64,000 bases of DNA from Christensenellaceae bacterium Phil7 (GCA_001940845.1 MSGV01000017.1:42767-106766), one strand, 5' to 3'. Shown: positions 8,486-18,371, counted from the stretch's first letter. Notes: generated by a model from the sequence alone, not told the origin. Translations and numbers: made by a program.

Positions 8486-9154
8486 TTACCTCCAATTTTG
8501 TTTAATTTCATTATTTATAACAGCCGCTGCCAATCCTGCAAGGCTGGAATTAAACCCCTTTCCCTCCTTAAAAGCGACCAATGCTGCTTTGCGGACGGCA
8601 TCGATAAGTCTATGCCGCTTATTAGCATCCGCCTCGTCAAGCGCAGCAAGCGCAAGCACCGCCGCAGCATGCTGCATCCTTCCCGGTGCAGAATTTCTGT
8701 TGACCGCAGCATAGCCGCAAAGCCTTGCATGAACATATTCCGGGCTGTCCGGGAGACGAATATGTGCATTTATCCTTCCTATGTTTAGCCCTTCCAGGCT
8801 GCGTTCAGCGGCAGCCAGCAGGAATTCATCCTTCAGAATAAAATTAATATAGCCATTCTCAGTGAAAATACGCTCAAATATTGCGCCATACTTCGCTCCG
8901 GGCTCAAGCAAAGACCGATCTTTGGCGGTAAAACCCACTGCCATGCCCGGATTCGCTTCGGCGGCTGCGCCCAGCCTTCGTGCCGGTGGGCAGCAAATAT
9001 CCACCCGCTCCATGTGCGCATTGCATTCACCGATAAGCCGCTTGATCGGGATAATCATCCGACGGGATACGGCCATTCCCAATTCTTCATTTATGAACCC
9101 GAGTGCAGCTTCTTCTGCCTGCCTGAAGCAGCCGATTCCAAATATCTCATTCAT
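8486..9154 (-). CDS. ArgRS-related DALR-type anticodon-binding protein, no catalytic domain
   Basis: 222 residues. Two stretches recall arginyl-tRNA synthetase: 'ENGYINFILKDEF' (like the ArgRS N-terminal GFINF block) and 'SPEYVHARLCGYAA' (like the DALR domain YVQYAHARI block). The Rossmann catalytic core with HIGH and KMSKS is absent, so it cannot aminoacylate. It may bind tRNA or act in a regulatory role; this is inference from motif resemblance. First gene of a two-gene unit with the MBL hydrolase. Start ATG at 9154 has GGAGCAGG upstream. Confidence 0.55.
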   Translation of the reverse strand: MNEIFGIGCFRQAEEAALGFINEELGMAVSRRMIIPIKRLIGECNAHMERVDICCPPARRLGAAAEANPGMAVGFTAKDRSLLEPGAKYGAIFERIFTENGYINFILKDEFLLAAAERSLEGLNIGRINAHIRLPDSPEYVHARLCGYAAVNRNSAPGRMQHAAAVLALAALDEADANKRHRLIDAVRKAALVAFKEGKGFNSSLAGLAAAVINNEIKQNWR

Positions 9155-9228
9155 AAGCCTGCTCCTTGAATCGCAGCGGCACTATCTCAGCAATATACTT
9201 CGGCTTGATTATATCCATCTCTGTTTAT

Positions 9229-9257
9229 ATTGTACATCAATTCTCGGAATATTTCAA
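9229..9257 (-). promoter_or_regulatory. Promoter of the DALR-MBL operon
   Basis: Minus strand TTGAAA (9257-9252), 17 bp, TACAAT (9234-9229), 75 bp before the DALR start. It lies in the 398-bp gap 9155-9552, whose only other recognisable element is the buk terminator. Confidence 0.7.
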
Positions 9258-9491
9258 TACCCAATTCACATTTTTAGCCCGGATTTTACACATTCATTAT
9301 AAATATGCGATAAATGGCGCATTTATTTCCGCCCAAGCCATCAAATATCGGGTCGAATTGCGAGAGGGTTAAGTTTACATTCTAAATATATTAATACTTC
9401 TCGTTCAGTATTCACAAGCTCTGCCGAAATTTCAAATCCGCCCTTCGAATCCCACAGCCATGATAAAGCGGCTGCCGCTCATCATATTTGC

Positions 9492-9523
9492 TAAAACCGG
9501 CACAAGCGAATTCTTGCACCGGT
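9492..9523 (-). terminator. Terminator downstream of buk
   Basis: Minus-strand RNA forms an 11-bp stem (ACCGGUGCAAG with CUUGUGCCGGU, two G-U pairs) followed by UUUU, 30 bp after the buk stop. Confidence 0.75.
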
Positions 9524-9552
9524 CTTCATCTCAATATAGGCTCATTTAATTA

Positions 9553-10632
9553 TCAGCCAACATACTCCTTTGCAGCCTCTTCGCCCTCGAGCACACGAAT
9601 TGCACTTGCAGCAAGAGCTTCAAGCTCACCCTCACCGGGATAGATTACGACCGGTGCGATGAATTCAACCATTTCCCTTATATAATTGCAAAGCGGCTTG
9701 CTGTAGCTCTGTCCACCGGTCAGGATTATTGCATCGACCTTGCCCTTGAGCACAGCGGCCATCGCTCCGATGGTCTTGGCAACATTATAGCCCATTCCAA
9801 AGAATACAAGCTTCGCCTCCTCATCACCGGCAAGCGCCCTATTCTCGATATCGAGGGAGGAATTCGTTCCAAAATGCGCAACAAAGCCGCCCGCCTTCGA
9901 GCAGAAATCATACATCTGCTCCATTGTATATTTGCCGCTTGCGACCAGATCAAGAACGGTTTTAACGTTCAGACCGCCAAGACGTTCAGGGCTGTAAGGT
10001 CCTTCGCCATTTATTCCGTCATTGACATCTATAACGGCACCATTGGAATGCGCTCCAACCGTGGTGCCGCCGCCCATATGAGCGACTATGACATTGACAT
10101 CCTCAAAACGCTTTCCGTTTTCCTTGCAATAACGCCTTACGCAAGCCTTCTGATTCAGGCAATGAAATACGCATGTGCGTTCTACGCCCGGAAGACCCGT
10201 AACCTTTGCTATCTCCTCGCGCTCATCAACGACAACGGGATCTGCAACAAAATAGGGCTTTCCATATTCCTCGCCAAACTCTCTTGCAAATACGCCGCCA
10301 AGACAGGATGCATGGCTGAGTGCGGAGGGAAGATTTTCGAGATCATAGAGCAGCTTATCATTGACGGTATAGGTTCCGCTCCTCATGGGCTTCACTATTC
10401 CGCACCTGCCGATGAAAGCATCCATTGCTGCAATATCGATATTCTGCTCTTTGAGCAATTTCTTTATGAGCTCCATGCGCATCGGAGCCTGGTCGATCAC
10501 GGAGCTATACTTAGCCAATTCCTCAGTGCTATGCCTGACTGTGCCCTCATAGATGCGATCTTCGCCAACAAATACGCCAACCTTTGTGGAGGTCGAGCCC
10601 GGATTAATTACGAGAACCTGATGCTTATCCAT
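9553..10632 (-). CDS. buk: Butyrate kinase
   Basis: Cytosolic acetokinase-family enzyme, about 359 residues, interconverting butyryl phosphate + ADP and butyrate + ATP. It has the N-terminal phosphate motif 'VLVINPGSTSTKVGVF', the mid-protein 'VIVAHMGGGTTVGAH' and the C-terminal 'AIILTGGQSYSK'. Length (about 355) and sequence fit Buk rather than acetate kinase (about 400). The ATG at 10632 is preferred over that at 10653 because AAAGGA precedes it. It stands alone with its own promoter and terminator; no ptb gene is adjacent in the window. Confidence 0.9.
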   Translation of the reverse strand: MDKHQVLVINPGSTSTKVGVFVGEDRIYEGTVRHSTEELAKYSSVIDQAPMRMELIKKLLKEQNIDIAAMDAFIGRCGIVKPMRSGTYTVNDKLLYDLENLPSALSHASCLGGVFAREFGEEYGKPYFVADPVVVDEREEIAKVTGLPGVERTCVFHCLNQKACVRRYCKENGKRFEDVNVIVAHMGGGTTVGAHSNGAVIDVNDGINGEGPYSPERLGGLNVKTVLDLVASGKYTMEQMYDFCSKAGGFVAHFGTNSSLDIENRALAGDEEAKLVFFGMGYNVAKTIGAMAAVLKGKVDAIILTGGQSYSKPLCNYIREMVEFIAPVVIYPGEGELEALAASAIRVLEGEEAAKEYVG

Positions 10633-10725
10633 ATTGTGTACCAATCCTTTCATGATTGCTCTGAATCAGAAAATATTAAAACCTGTAAGGTAATAAGCCT
10701 CCTTAACGGTTTTATTTACAATTTC

Positions 10726-10754
10726 ATTATAATGGTTTTTTTACCATAACGCAA
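10726..10754 (-). promoter_or_regulatory. buk promoter
   Basis: Minus strand TTGCGT (10754-10749), 17 bp, TATAAT (10731-10726), about 95 bp before the start. Confidence 0.7.
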
Positions 10755-10846
10755 GTATATTTGGGCAAAATCTCCACTTCGGGAACAAATTGCGGTGAAA
10801 ACCCATTATTTATATTAAGCCGCCCTTCATATCGAAGCCTCTGCGC

Positions 10847-12103
10847 TCAGACCAGCCCGATGTTTCTGAGCTTTTTCTCAAATTCCTCATTCGTCATAAG
10901 GTGAACATTCTCAATGAGCTCAACCTCCATCTCCCTGGCACGCTGCCGCAGGGCTTCACGACTCCGAGCAGTCCTGTTGATATAGGTTGTAACGAGCACA
11001 CGCCTTGCGTAATTGCCTCCAAATCGATTTGCAACGGTACGAAGCTTATAAAGCTCATCGGAGTTGACCATTCCGTTTTTGCAGGATACGAGGATGGGAA
11101 TCAGCCCCCTCATCAAAAATACATCGATCTCATTTTCAACATCCAGTATCGATTCCTCTCCGCTATGGAATTCCCCATCCCAATCGATACAGACGCCGTT
11201 CATCGCATCGGTATAGAGCTTAGAGCCATCCACGCGCCTTGCCCGCATTGCGAGAATCATTGTCGTAAGCTCCAATACATTGCCGGCTTTAATGATGCAG
11301 CGCTTCACCTGCATATCCTTATAGGAAAAGCTCAATTCAGTATCGCTGAGATTCAATCCGGAGATGCACCCGGCCTTCTCCATCGCTGCGAGAAGCTCGC
11401 TAAGCTGATCCAGCTTATCCCTGCCCTCCCTGCGGGCGAGCACACGCTCAAGCTCAAGGCTGACCCTAAGCGAATCGGAGTCCCGGCTTCCCCTGCCCTC
11501 AAGCTCATTCAAAAAGCTTATCCGGCGATTCCATGCCGCCGGAGAACCCTTGCAAATCTCCCAAAGCTTCAGCACATCCTGCTGAAAATCCTCGCTCAGC
11601 TTCCATTGCACCGTACCTGCAGCTCTCTCTCCCGCATTGGCAAAGCGTATCGCGCCGCCATGCATGGCGATATTATCTTCAACCGATAGATTATAATGGG
11701 GCTCAGGCAGCACTATGCCATCCCCATCGCAATCGGATACCGCACCGCTGCGAATATTATAGCGATGCATCTCGATGCGCTTTTCATTCCTATACCTTTC
11801 AAATACTATTCCCATGGCGACGAGCAGCAGATCCTCACCGCCATTGAGATCGAATACGCATTCAGCTTCGTGCTTCACGATCCCTTCCAGCGTATCCACT
11901 ATGCTCCAAAGCTCATGCTTATTGATATGGACATAGCTGAATTCCATAGCTATCCCCTTTGCCTCCAGGAAGCGATGGAGCTCGGCGCCCTGCCTTTCCA
12001 TACCCTTCCCCGTACCGATGAATACGACCTTCTCGGCCTTCATCGTCAGGCTGCTGATGATATTCTCTATCGGTGCTCTATCAAAAAATTCAATTATGGT
12101 CAT
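10847..12103 (-). CDS. CARF-DUF1887 nuclease (Card1/Can2-like), CRISPR-orphan
   Basis: 418 residues, cytosolic. The N-terminal half (about 20-130) looks like a CARF-type Rossmann sensor ('KVVFIGTG' and 'FDLNGGEDLLLVAMG', the counterpart of the NxTGGTK block of DUF1887 proteins). The C-terminal half carries a PD-(D/E)xK nuclease core: 'ENEIDVF' and 'ILVSCKNG' at about residues 320-345. In characterised Card1/Can2 proteins cyclic tetra-adenylate binding activates nickase/RNase action. No CRISPR array or cas gene lies in this window, so the activator is unknown. Flanks are ordinary housekeeping genes. Confidence 0.8.
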   Translation of the reverse strand: MTIIEFFDRAPIENIISSLTMKAEKVVFIGTGKGMERQGAELHRFLEAKGIAMEFSYVHINKHELWSIVDTLEGIVKHEAECVFDLNGGEDLLLVAMGIVFERYRNEKRIEMHRYNIRSGAVSDCDGDGIVLPEPHYNLSVEDNIAMHGGAIRFANAGERAAGTVQWKLSEDFQQDVLKLWEICKGSPAAWNRRISFLNELEGRGSRDSDSLRVSLELERVLARREGRDKLDQLSELLAAMEKAGCISGLNLSDTELSFSYKDMQVKRCIIKAGNVLELTTMILAMRARRVDGSKLYTDAMNGVCIDWDGEFHSGEESILDVENEIDVFLMRGLIPILVSCKNGMVNSDELYKLRTVANRFGGNYARRVLVTTYINRTARSREALRQRAREMEVELIENVHLMTNEEFEKKLRNIGLV

Positions 12104-12154
12104 AGTTTCTCACAAATTCCATTTCTTCATCCATGCTCTTGGCCGATAAATTTT

Positions 12155-12182
12155 ACGACGACAGACGCAGGTCTGCCGCCGC
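12155..12182 (-). terminator. Terminator after the foldase lipoprotein gene
   Basis: The minus-strand RNA can pair 12 bp around a 4-nt loop (three G-U pairs), followed by UAAAAUUU. It lies between the foldase stop and the CARF nuclease start. Confidence 0.55.
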
Positions 12183-12260
12183 TTTAACTATCATCCGAAT
12201 GCAGCTTTTCAGCCCGGCATTCGACCATATTATTGTTTCTTTTTCTGCCCTTTTAATACA

Positions 12261-13523
12261 TCAGCCTATAGCCGCAAGACCGTTGAATTCCTCGGGAGTG
12301 ACATCATATCTATCCTTGAACCTATCATAGTAATAGGTGACCTTGGTCTTTTCCATCCATTCCTTGAGAGCGGCGGAATACGCTGAATCCACCTCACGGG
12401 TGAATGCTGCCTGATAGGCGATATTCCAAATATCATCTCCCTCCTCATACTTTATCTCGCCCTTTGGGAAGATCCTGTTCAGTATGAGATAATGAATTCC
12501 ATCATCCGATGTGAATTTAACTATACGCTCGCCTTTCGAATTGATAAATATCGTGAGCTCGGGCATCTCTTCGCCACGCGCAGGATCGGTATCCTCGATC
12601 AGATTCTTTGCGGCATAGACGAATCCGTTTGAATAGCTAGGTGTAAGCGAATCATGCACAACATAACCCCAATCGATATAGCGATCCTTCTTCATATTTT
12701 CGTCCTGACCGAATTCGGAGATGAGTCCATAGAAGCTTTCCACAGTGAAGCCCTCATTCAAATCGGCATCTATGGATGCTTCGGCGGTATGTGCAGCATC
12801 CTTACCTCCTTCATCGAATGATAGCAGAAGCTGACCGACGGTGAAGCAATCCTCATTGACCAAATAGGGTTCGGTGCTTCCACCTTTCAGAAAATCGTTA
12901 TATTTATCCACAAAATCGGTGAATGAAGTGGTATTTTTATATTTAAGCATGATATCCGCAATATGCTTTTTGACATCGGATTCCGTCAGCTCGATATCAT
13001 CACCAAGGCGATCCCTAATCTTCTCGATGACGGCGGAATTGATCATGCTCGTTCTTATATATTTCTTGTATGATTCGATATCGTAGCCCAGATCCTTCTC
13101 TATCAGCCGGTGCGCCTCCTCGGTGATCTCCTTTTCACCGGTAATAGCCTCATCGACCTTGCCGCGATATTCTTCTTCTATCGCTGCAAAGCTGGCCTCA
13201 AGCTGCTTTTCAATATCGGCAAGCTCCGTTTCCGAGAGCTCAATCTTATTCTTTTTGGCATAATTCAATGCAACAGCACGCTCCGTCGCCGTATTCAATA
13301 TACGGTTGAAGTATTCCTCCGGAGTCCATGCACCATAGGTATAGTAATTATAATACTCGTCCGAAGTGAAGGCGAGCATAAAATCAAATTCATGCATCTG
13401 GAAATTGCCGGCGGTCATGATGACGGGATTATTCGGATCATCATCAACGCAGCCGGAAAAACCGATCAGCATCAGTATTGCGGCGGTCACAGCAGCCGCG
13501 AGTCGTGTCGATAGCTTCTTCAT
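12261..13523 (-). CDS. PrsA/SurA-like foldase lipoprotein
   Basis: 420 residues. Lipoprotein signal MKKLSTRLAAAVTAAILMLIGFSGC with lipobox FSGC, then a long helical SurA-N-like region ('TERAVALNYAKKNKIELSETELADIEKQLEASF'). The C-terminal part may hold a degenerate parvulin-like fold ('DDGIHYLILNRIF'), but the PPIase core is not clear. It probably assists folding of exported proteins at the outer face of the membrane. The ATG at 13523 has AAAGGA 9 nt upstream; an upstream in-frame ATG adds no sensible sequence. It is a single gene. Confidence 0.75.
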   Translation of the reverse strand: MKKLSTRLAAAVTAAILMLIGFSGCVDDDPNNPVIMTAGNFQMHEFDFMLAFTSDEYYNYYTYGAWTPEEYFNRILNTATERAVALNYAKKNKIELSETELADIEKQLEASFAAIEEEYRGKVDEAITGEKEITEEAHRLIEKDLGYDIESYKKYIRTSMINSAVIEKIRDRLGDDIELTESDVKKHIADIMLKYKNTTSFTDFVDKYNDFLKGGSTEPYLVNEDCFTVGQLLLSFDEGGKDAAHTAEASIDADLNEGFTVESFYGLISEFGQDENMKKDRYIDWGYVVHDSLTPSYSNGFVYAAKNLIEDTDPARGEEMPELTIFINSKGERIVKFTSDDGIHYLILNRIFPKGEIKYEEGDDIWNIAYQAAFTREVDSAYSAALKEWMEKTKVTYYYDRFKDRYDVTPEEFNGLAAIG

Positions 13524-13587
13524 TGTGGGAATTCCTTTCGCAAGGCAATATGGACTGAGAGCTTTGTTCATACCATGCTCCACTCTA

Positions 13588-13615
13588 ATTATATCACAAA
13601 GCATTGTGAAATCAA
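13588..13615 (-). promoter_or_regulatory. Promoter of the foldase lipoprotein gene
   Basis: Minus strand TTGATT (13615-13610), 16 bp, TATAAT (13593-13588), about 65 bp before the start. Confidence 0.65.
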
Positions 13616-13709
13616 CACAATAGTATGCCACCGAAAAAATATTTTATCGAACCATTCGATCCTGAAATCAAGCCCTGTTTATAAGGCTTTTTTATTCGGC
13701 AGCATTGAT

Positions 13710-13740
13710 AAGAGGAAACGCAGCTCCGGCGTTTCCTCTT
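13710..13740 (-). terminator. Terminator after the DUF815 ATPase gene
   Basis: A perfect 12-bp stem AAGAGGAAACGC with a 7-nt loop, 47 bp after the stop. Confidence 0.65.
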
Positions 13741-13787
13741 TAAAAATATATGTTATTTTTTTATGCTCATCTAAACAAAGCCTTTAT

Positions 13788-15191
13788 TCAATAATCAAGC
13801 AAAAGTTCGTTTACAATGCGCTCTGCGGCCGCCGGTCCGCTGCCGGTCTGCCGACCCGAGCCCGCACCCTGCCCATCCGAAAAGTTCCGGCAAAGTTCAT
13901 CGATGCGCTCCTGGTCAAATTCGATCGCTCGACCTTCCAGCAAAGCCTTCACCATGCTCTTGAGCATTGATGCATCCTTTGCTTCGGCGGCATCGAGCTT
14001 CACAATGAGTCCAAAGAAGCTTTGTATCTCCAAATCCGCTTCGCACCCATCCATGGTTCCCGCAATCAACAGGTTTTCGGGAATCGCAGCCCCCGATGTA
14101 AAGCCCGCCGTCTCCTGTTTCATATCATCCAACAGAATCATGAACTTACCCGGCTGACCGGAAAGCAGCTCAAACAGATCCTGCAGACCATTGCAGTCCC
14201 CGGTTACGCTTACCAGCCTCAGCTCCGGCAATTCTTCTACCAGATGCAGAAGCATCCTTGTCTTGCCCGAGCCCTTTGAGCCGATAAGGAGCATAGGCAC
14301 GGCATCCTCATCGCGCATGAAGGCGATGGCATTTTTCAGCAGAATGTTATAGACATATTCGGGCTCATACGCACGTGAATCCGTCCCGCCCGAGAATGAA
14401 AAATCGATATACTCCCTTAAATTCAGCTCCGCAATCGGTCTGATCCCGCCATCGAAGCGGAAGTTACGGTATCGAAGAAAATCCCCCGTTCCATAGGTGG
14501 CATGAAAGCTCCAAAGGCTCTCCGTCAGCTTTCCCCATTCCTCCGTCATTATGAACCTGCGGTACATCTCAGCCAGTGCTTCATCCGCGAAATAAGTTCC
14601 TGTAAGCTCAAATTCACCGTAATCCCAGGAATGCATCGCCCTCATCGGCCTTCCCGCCATCGGATCGCGCCGCTGCGAATATTCCTTTGGCACATGCCTT
14701 GCGCTCGTCCCGCTCCATGCGGCATTGGCAACGACGCTTGCAGCATCGCGCTGCGGTGTGCATAAGGAATTGAGAATATTGATAAAATCCTCCTCGGATA
14801 ATCTATTCAGCCTTTCGAGCGCCGTCAGCTCGCTCTGCATCGCATTGAAGAGCGGCACATCCATTATTCCCTGGGCAGCAAGGCGGGAAAAGGCATTATC
14901 GCTGAGTAGAATGGTCTCAAGGATCGCATCCGTCAGAAGGTTTCCGCTGATCCTCCGAGCACGGCTTCCAAAGCCGCCCGATATCAGCTCTGCTTCGAGC
15001 TGCGAAAAACAGGCGCGTGCGGCACGAAGCTCTCCCGCACATATGCAATTCACAAATCCCGCTATAGGCCCATCTCCATGCTCCGATCCGGGAGAACGAA
15101 ATATGCCAATATCTCTGAATATCACCAAATCATTCGCAGCAGAATCCAGAACGGCCAGCGCCTCCAATAAATCTTCCTTTCTCTCAGGCAT
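13788..15191 (-). CDS. DUF815-family AAA+ ATPase
   Basis: 467 residues. A long N-terminal helical region is followed by an ATPase core with Walker A GSKGSGKT (about 302-309) and Walker B-like 'KFMILLDDM'. A Gly/Gln-rich stretch lies near the C terminus ('DGQGAGSGRQTGSG'). This arrangement, with the ATPase in the second half, fits DUF815 proteins of Firmicutes; their role is not established. The start is preceded by AAGGGGG. Divergent from ftsH across a 348-bp region. Confidence 0.75.
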   Translation of the reverse strand: MPERKEDLLEALAVLDSAANDLVIFRDIGIFRSPGSEHGDGPIAGFVNCICAGELRAARACFSQLEAELISGGFGSRARRISGNLLTDAILETILLSDNAFSRLAAQGIMDVPLFNAMQSELTALERLNRLSEEDFINILNSLCTPQRDAASVVANAAWSGTSARHVPKEYSQRRDPMAGRPMRAMHSWDYGEFELTGTYFADEALAEMYRRFIMTEEWGKLTESLWSFHATYGTGDFLRYRNFRFDGGIRPIAELNLREYIDFSFSGGTDSRAYEPEYVYNILLKNAIAFMRDEDAVPMLLIGSKGSGKTRMLLHLVEELPELRLVSVTGDCNGLQDLFELLSGQPGKFMILLDDMKQETAGFTSGAAIPENLLIAGTMDGCEADLEIQSFFGLIVKLDAAEAKDASMLKSMVKALLEGRAIEFDQERIDELCRNFSDGQGAGSGRQTGSGPAAAERIVNELLLDY

Positions 15192-15229
15192 AGGAATACC
15201 CCCTTGATAATCGAAATCTTTTCCATTAT

Positions 15230-15258
15230 ATTATAGCATGGTGATCGTGGATAATCAA
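15230..15258 (-). promoter_or_regulatory. Promoter of the DUF815 gene
   Basis: Minus strand TTGATT (15258-15253), 17 bp, TATAAT (15235-15230) with TG upstream (extended -10). The rest of the 15192-15539 gap, apart from the ftsH promoter, shows nothing recognisable. Confidence 0.65.
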
Positions 15259-15427
15259 GCAGAACCGAATACGGCATTGGAAGAGAACGGCAAAACGACC
15301 CTTGAGTTTTGATGGAGCAAGGGCGACCGGGTTCAATGCCGCCGTGCGCTTCAAATGCAGCAATTTCGGCTTTGTTTCACAATATCGACAGATTGAGACA
15401 AATAATCACCATTCTAAAAAAAATTGT

Positions 15428-15456
15428 TTGCGGCAGACTATAAACTATGGTATCAT
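15428..15456 (+). promoter_or_regulatory. ftsH promoter
   Basis: TTGCGG (15428-15433), 17 bp, TATCAT (15451-15456), followed by an 83-nt leader. Confidence 0.6.
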
Positions 15457-15539
15457 ATGATGGGTTAGGATGACCGCCCGGTATTTCCCCGGCAGAGGGA
15501 ATTGCCAATATACAAATTTTCTGCCAAGAGGAGGATTCT

Positions 15540-17573
15540 TTGAGCAATAATAAAAAGAAAATTAACTATTGGAGCATTCTGTTCTACTTGATAATCATCG
15601 CCGCTATAGCGATCTTCGTTGCGACCGGCAATGATAATATCAATAAAAAACCGGAAAAGCTTGAATATGCCGCCTTCTTTGATAAGGTAAGATCCGGCTT
15701 GGGGGAAACCATGGGTGATCCCAACAGCATCATTTATGCGGTTCAGATCACAGAAGAGACGCTATACGGTATATATACCGATGGGGTCGATGATGATGAG
15801 ATCGCAAAATTTGAAAAGGGAAAGACCTATGATTTTTATGTAACGGTAAGCTCCTCCGAAGCATTTATGAGCGAGATGAGCAGCCTGCTGTCTACTTATT
15901 ATGATGTGCCCAAGGACAGCATAACCGTGCTTGACTATGGCTTTAGCTGCAAGCTGAATCCCACCCCCACAACTCCCCTTATAATAGTGCTGCTGCCGAC
16001 CCTAATACTCGTTGGCGGTCTCGTTCTGCTCTTCGTCATGATAAATAAGAGCCAGAATAAGCAGGGAGCGAGCTTTACCAAGAGCCGTGCGCGTACGGCG
16101 GATGAGCTCGGCAATAAAGTCACCTTTGAGGATGTGGCCGGTGCGGATGAAGAAAAGCAGGAGCTGCGGGAGGTCGTTGATTTCCTGCGCTCACCAAAAG
16201 CCTTCACCGAGATGGGCGCAAGGATACCCAAGGGCGTGCTGCTCGTCGGCCCTCCCGGCACGGGCAAAACGCTGCTCGCAAAGGCTGTCGCCGGAGAAGC
16301 GCATGTGCCCTTCTTCTCCATAAGCGCATCCGAATTCCTGGAGCTCTATGTCGGCGTTGGCGCGGGCAGGGTTCGCGATCTGTTCCAGACGGCGAAACGC
16401 TGCGCTCCGGCGATCATATTCATCGATGAGATCGATGCTGTCGGCAGACAGCGCGGCGCCGGTCTTGGCGGAGGTCATGATGAACGCGAACAGACCCTCA
16501 ACCAGCTTTTGGTCGAGATGGATGGCTTCACGAATAGTCAGGGAATAATCGTCATCGCGGCAACAAACCGCCCCGATGTGCTCGATTCGGCGCTGCTGCG
16601 TCCGGGAAGATTCGATCGCAGAGTGACCGTCAATTATCCCGATGTCAAGGGCAGGGAGGAGATCCTTCAGGTTCATGCCCGCCATAAGACCTTCGATTCA
16701 TCCGTTGATCTGCATAAGATCGCACAGCTCACCCCCGGCTGCACGGGTGCAGATCTCGAGAACATATTGAATGAGGCTGCCATACTTGCCGTGCGCAATG
16801 GGCATGCGGCCATCTGTGCATCGGAGATAGATGAAGCCATCAAGCGCGTGCTCTATGGTCCGGAAAAGAAGAGCCGTGTGGTCACGAAAAATGATCTCAG
16901 GATCACCGCCTATCATGAGGTTGGTCATGCGATCATTGCACATTGTCTGCCCCATTGCGATCCTGTGCATGAGCTCTCCATCATCCCAAGGGGCAATGCC
17001 GCGGGATATACACGCATGCTGCCCGAGGATACCTATGAGCATACATCCCGCAGCAAGCTCCTCGATACCATTGCCATGGCGCTTGGAGGAAGGGCTGCCG
17101 AGGCGCTTCTTCTAGAGGATATCTGCACGGGAGCCACGAGTGATCTCCAGAACGCAACCAAGATTGCGCACAGCATAGTTACCGAATATGGAATGAGCGA
17201 TGCGATAGGTCCCGTCTACCTTGCCGGCGAGCAGGAGGTATTCATCGGCAAGAGCTGGGGACAGCAGCGGAACTATTCCGAAGATGTTGCGGCAAGGGTG
17301 GATACCGAGGTTCGCCGCATCATGGAGGAACAGAGCGAGCGCGCTATGAAGGTCATTGATGAACACCGCGATGCGGTCGAACGCATTGCAGCCGCATTGC
17401 TGGAGCGCGAACAGCTCACCGGCGATGAATTCGTAAGGCTGTTCAATGGAGAGACGCTTCCCCCTCTGCATACCGAAAAGCTGATCCATCCCGAGGATGA
17501 GACCGAGGCCGATAGGGCGGCCGAAACCGATAAGCCTTCCGAAGCATCTGGATCGGATTCGACCGTGGATTGA
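15540..17573 (+). CDS. ftsH: ATP-dependent zinc metalloprotease FtsH
   Basis: 677 residues, membrane-anchored AAA protease. TM1 lies at about 9-29, an extracytoplasmic segment follows, then TM2 at about 144-168. The AAA domain has Walker A GPPGTGKT (about 236-243), Walker B FIDEID (about 291), and the second region of homology with '[10 protein letters not shown]'. The zinc motif HEVGH is near residue 458, and the third metal ligand lies in the '[10 protein letters not shown]' block. It degrades membrane and regulatory proteins. The TTG start is supported by GAGGAGG. The C-terminal tail is acidic. Confidence 0.95.
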   Translation: MSNNKKKINYWSILFYLIIIAAIAIFVATGNDNINKKPEKLEYAAFFDKVRSGLGETMGDPNSIIYAVQITEETLYGIYTDGVDDDEIAKFEKGKTYDFYVTVSSSEAFMSEMSSLLSTYYDVPKDSITVLDYGFSCKLNPTPTTPLIIVLLPTLILVGGLVLLFVMINKSQNKQGASFTKSRARTADELGNKVTFEDVAGADEEKQELREVVDFLRSPKAFTEMGARIPKGVLLVGPPGTGKTLLAKAVAGEAHVPFFSISASEFLELYVGVGAGRVRDLFQTAKRCAPAIIFIDEIDAVGRQRGAGLGGGHDEREQTLNQLLVEMDGFTNSQGIIVIAATNRPDVLDSALLRPGRFDRRVTVNYPDVKGREEILQVHARHKTFDSSVDLHKIAQLTPGCTGADLENILNEAAILAVRNGHAAICASEIDEAIKRVLYGPEKKSRVVTKNDLRITAYHEVGHAIIAHCLPHCDPVHELSIIPRGNAAGYTRMLPEDTYEHTSRSKLLDTIAMALGGRAAEALLLEDICTGATSDLQNATKIAHSIVTEYGMSDAIGPVYLAGEQEVFIGKSWGQQRNYSEDVAARVDTEVRRIMEEQSERAMKVIDEHRDAVERIAAALLEREQLTGDEFVRLFNGETLPPLHTEKLIHPEDETEADRAAETDKPSEASGSDSTVD

Positions 17574-17583
17574 TAAAGCTTTG

Positions 17584-17618
17584 GCCTCCACTTCGCATTC
17601 ATAAAGCGGAGTGGAGGC
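17584..17618 (+). terminator. Stem-loop between ftsH and the cyclophilin gene
   Basis: A 13-bp stem (GCCTCCACT...AGTGGAGGC) with a 9-nt loop right after ftsH. It lacks a U-tract, so it may be a partial terminator. Confidence 0.5.
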
Positions 17619-17654
17619 GATCAACCAAACCCTGCAAAGGAGATAAGTTTAAAA

Positions 17655-18332
17655 ATGAAAAGATTTCTGGCTATTGTGTCGGCAATGCTCATTCTCTGCT
17701 TTGGACTCAGCGCCTGCGGCACTCCGGATGAGCAGAATACCCCCACCGATAAACCGACTGAGGAAACCCAAATACCCGAAGAAACCCAAATACAAGGAGA
17801 TATGGATATGAACGAAAAGCTAATTGCAACGATAGAGATGGAAGACGGCGGCATCATAAAGATTGAACTCTATCCCGATATCGCGCCCCAGAGCGTCTAT
17901 AACTTTGTCAGCCTGGCTCGCAGCGGCTTCTATGATGGGACAACCTTCCATCGCATCATCCCCGGATTTATGATACAGGGCGGCGATCCCACGGGCACCG
18001 GCACCGGTCATCCAGGCTACAGCATAAAGGGTGAATTCTCCGCAAACGGCTTCACCAATGATTTAAAGCATACGCGCGGCGTGATCTCCATGGCAAGATC
18101 GACTCCCTATGACAGTGCAGGCTGCCAGTTCTTCATCATGCACGCCGATGCTCCGCATCTCGATGGACTCTATGCGGCCTTCGGAAAGGTCATCGAGGGG
18201 ATGGATGTCGTCGATCAAATCGCAAATGTCAAATGCGATCCCAAGAATAATCATCCGTACACCGAGGTCGTCATAAAATCCATCACGATTGAAGGTCCCG
18301 AGCTTCCCGAGCCCAATAAGCTCGCAAGATGA
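17655..18332 (+). CDS. Cyclophilin-type peptidyl-prolyl isomerase, lipoprotein
   Basis: 225 residues. Lipoprotein signal with lipobox LSAC, a Thr/Glu/Pro linker (about 22-50), then a complete cyclophilin domain: 'FHRIIPGFMIQGGDPTGTG' (Arg and Gln of the active site present) and 'CQFFIMHADAPHLDGLYAAFG'. It should catalyse proline isomerisation outside the cell membrane. SD AAAGGAGATAAG precedes the ATG. It lies 81 bp after ftsH and ends at a strong terminator. Confidence 0.9.
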   Translation: MKRFLAIVSAMLILCFGLSACGTPDEQNTPTDKPTEETQIPEETQIQGDMDMNEKLIATIEMEDGGIIKIELYPDIAPQSVYNFVSLARSGFYDGTTFHRIIPGFMIQGGDPTGTGTGHPGYSIKGEFSANGFTNDLKHTRGVISMARSTPYDSAGCQFFIMHADAPHLDGLYAAFGKVIEGMDVVDQIANVKCDPKNNHPYTEVVIKSITIEGPELPEPNKLAR

Positions 18333-18371
18333 TCGATCAATAAATTGCTAAATCGCTGAAATTCGAAAGCC

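Noticed and set aside
10847..12260. Search for CRISPR repeats around the CARF nuclease
   Set aside because: No regularly spaced direct repeats were seen in the flanks or elsewhere in the window.
13671..13695. AAGCC...GGCTT followed by T-run as a plus-strand terminator
   Set aside because: Only a 5-bp stem and no plus-strand gene upstream.
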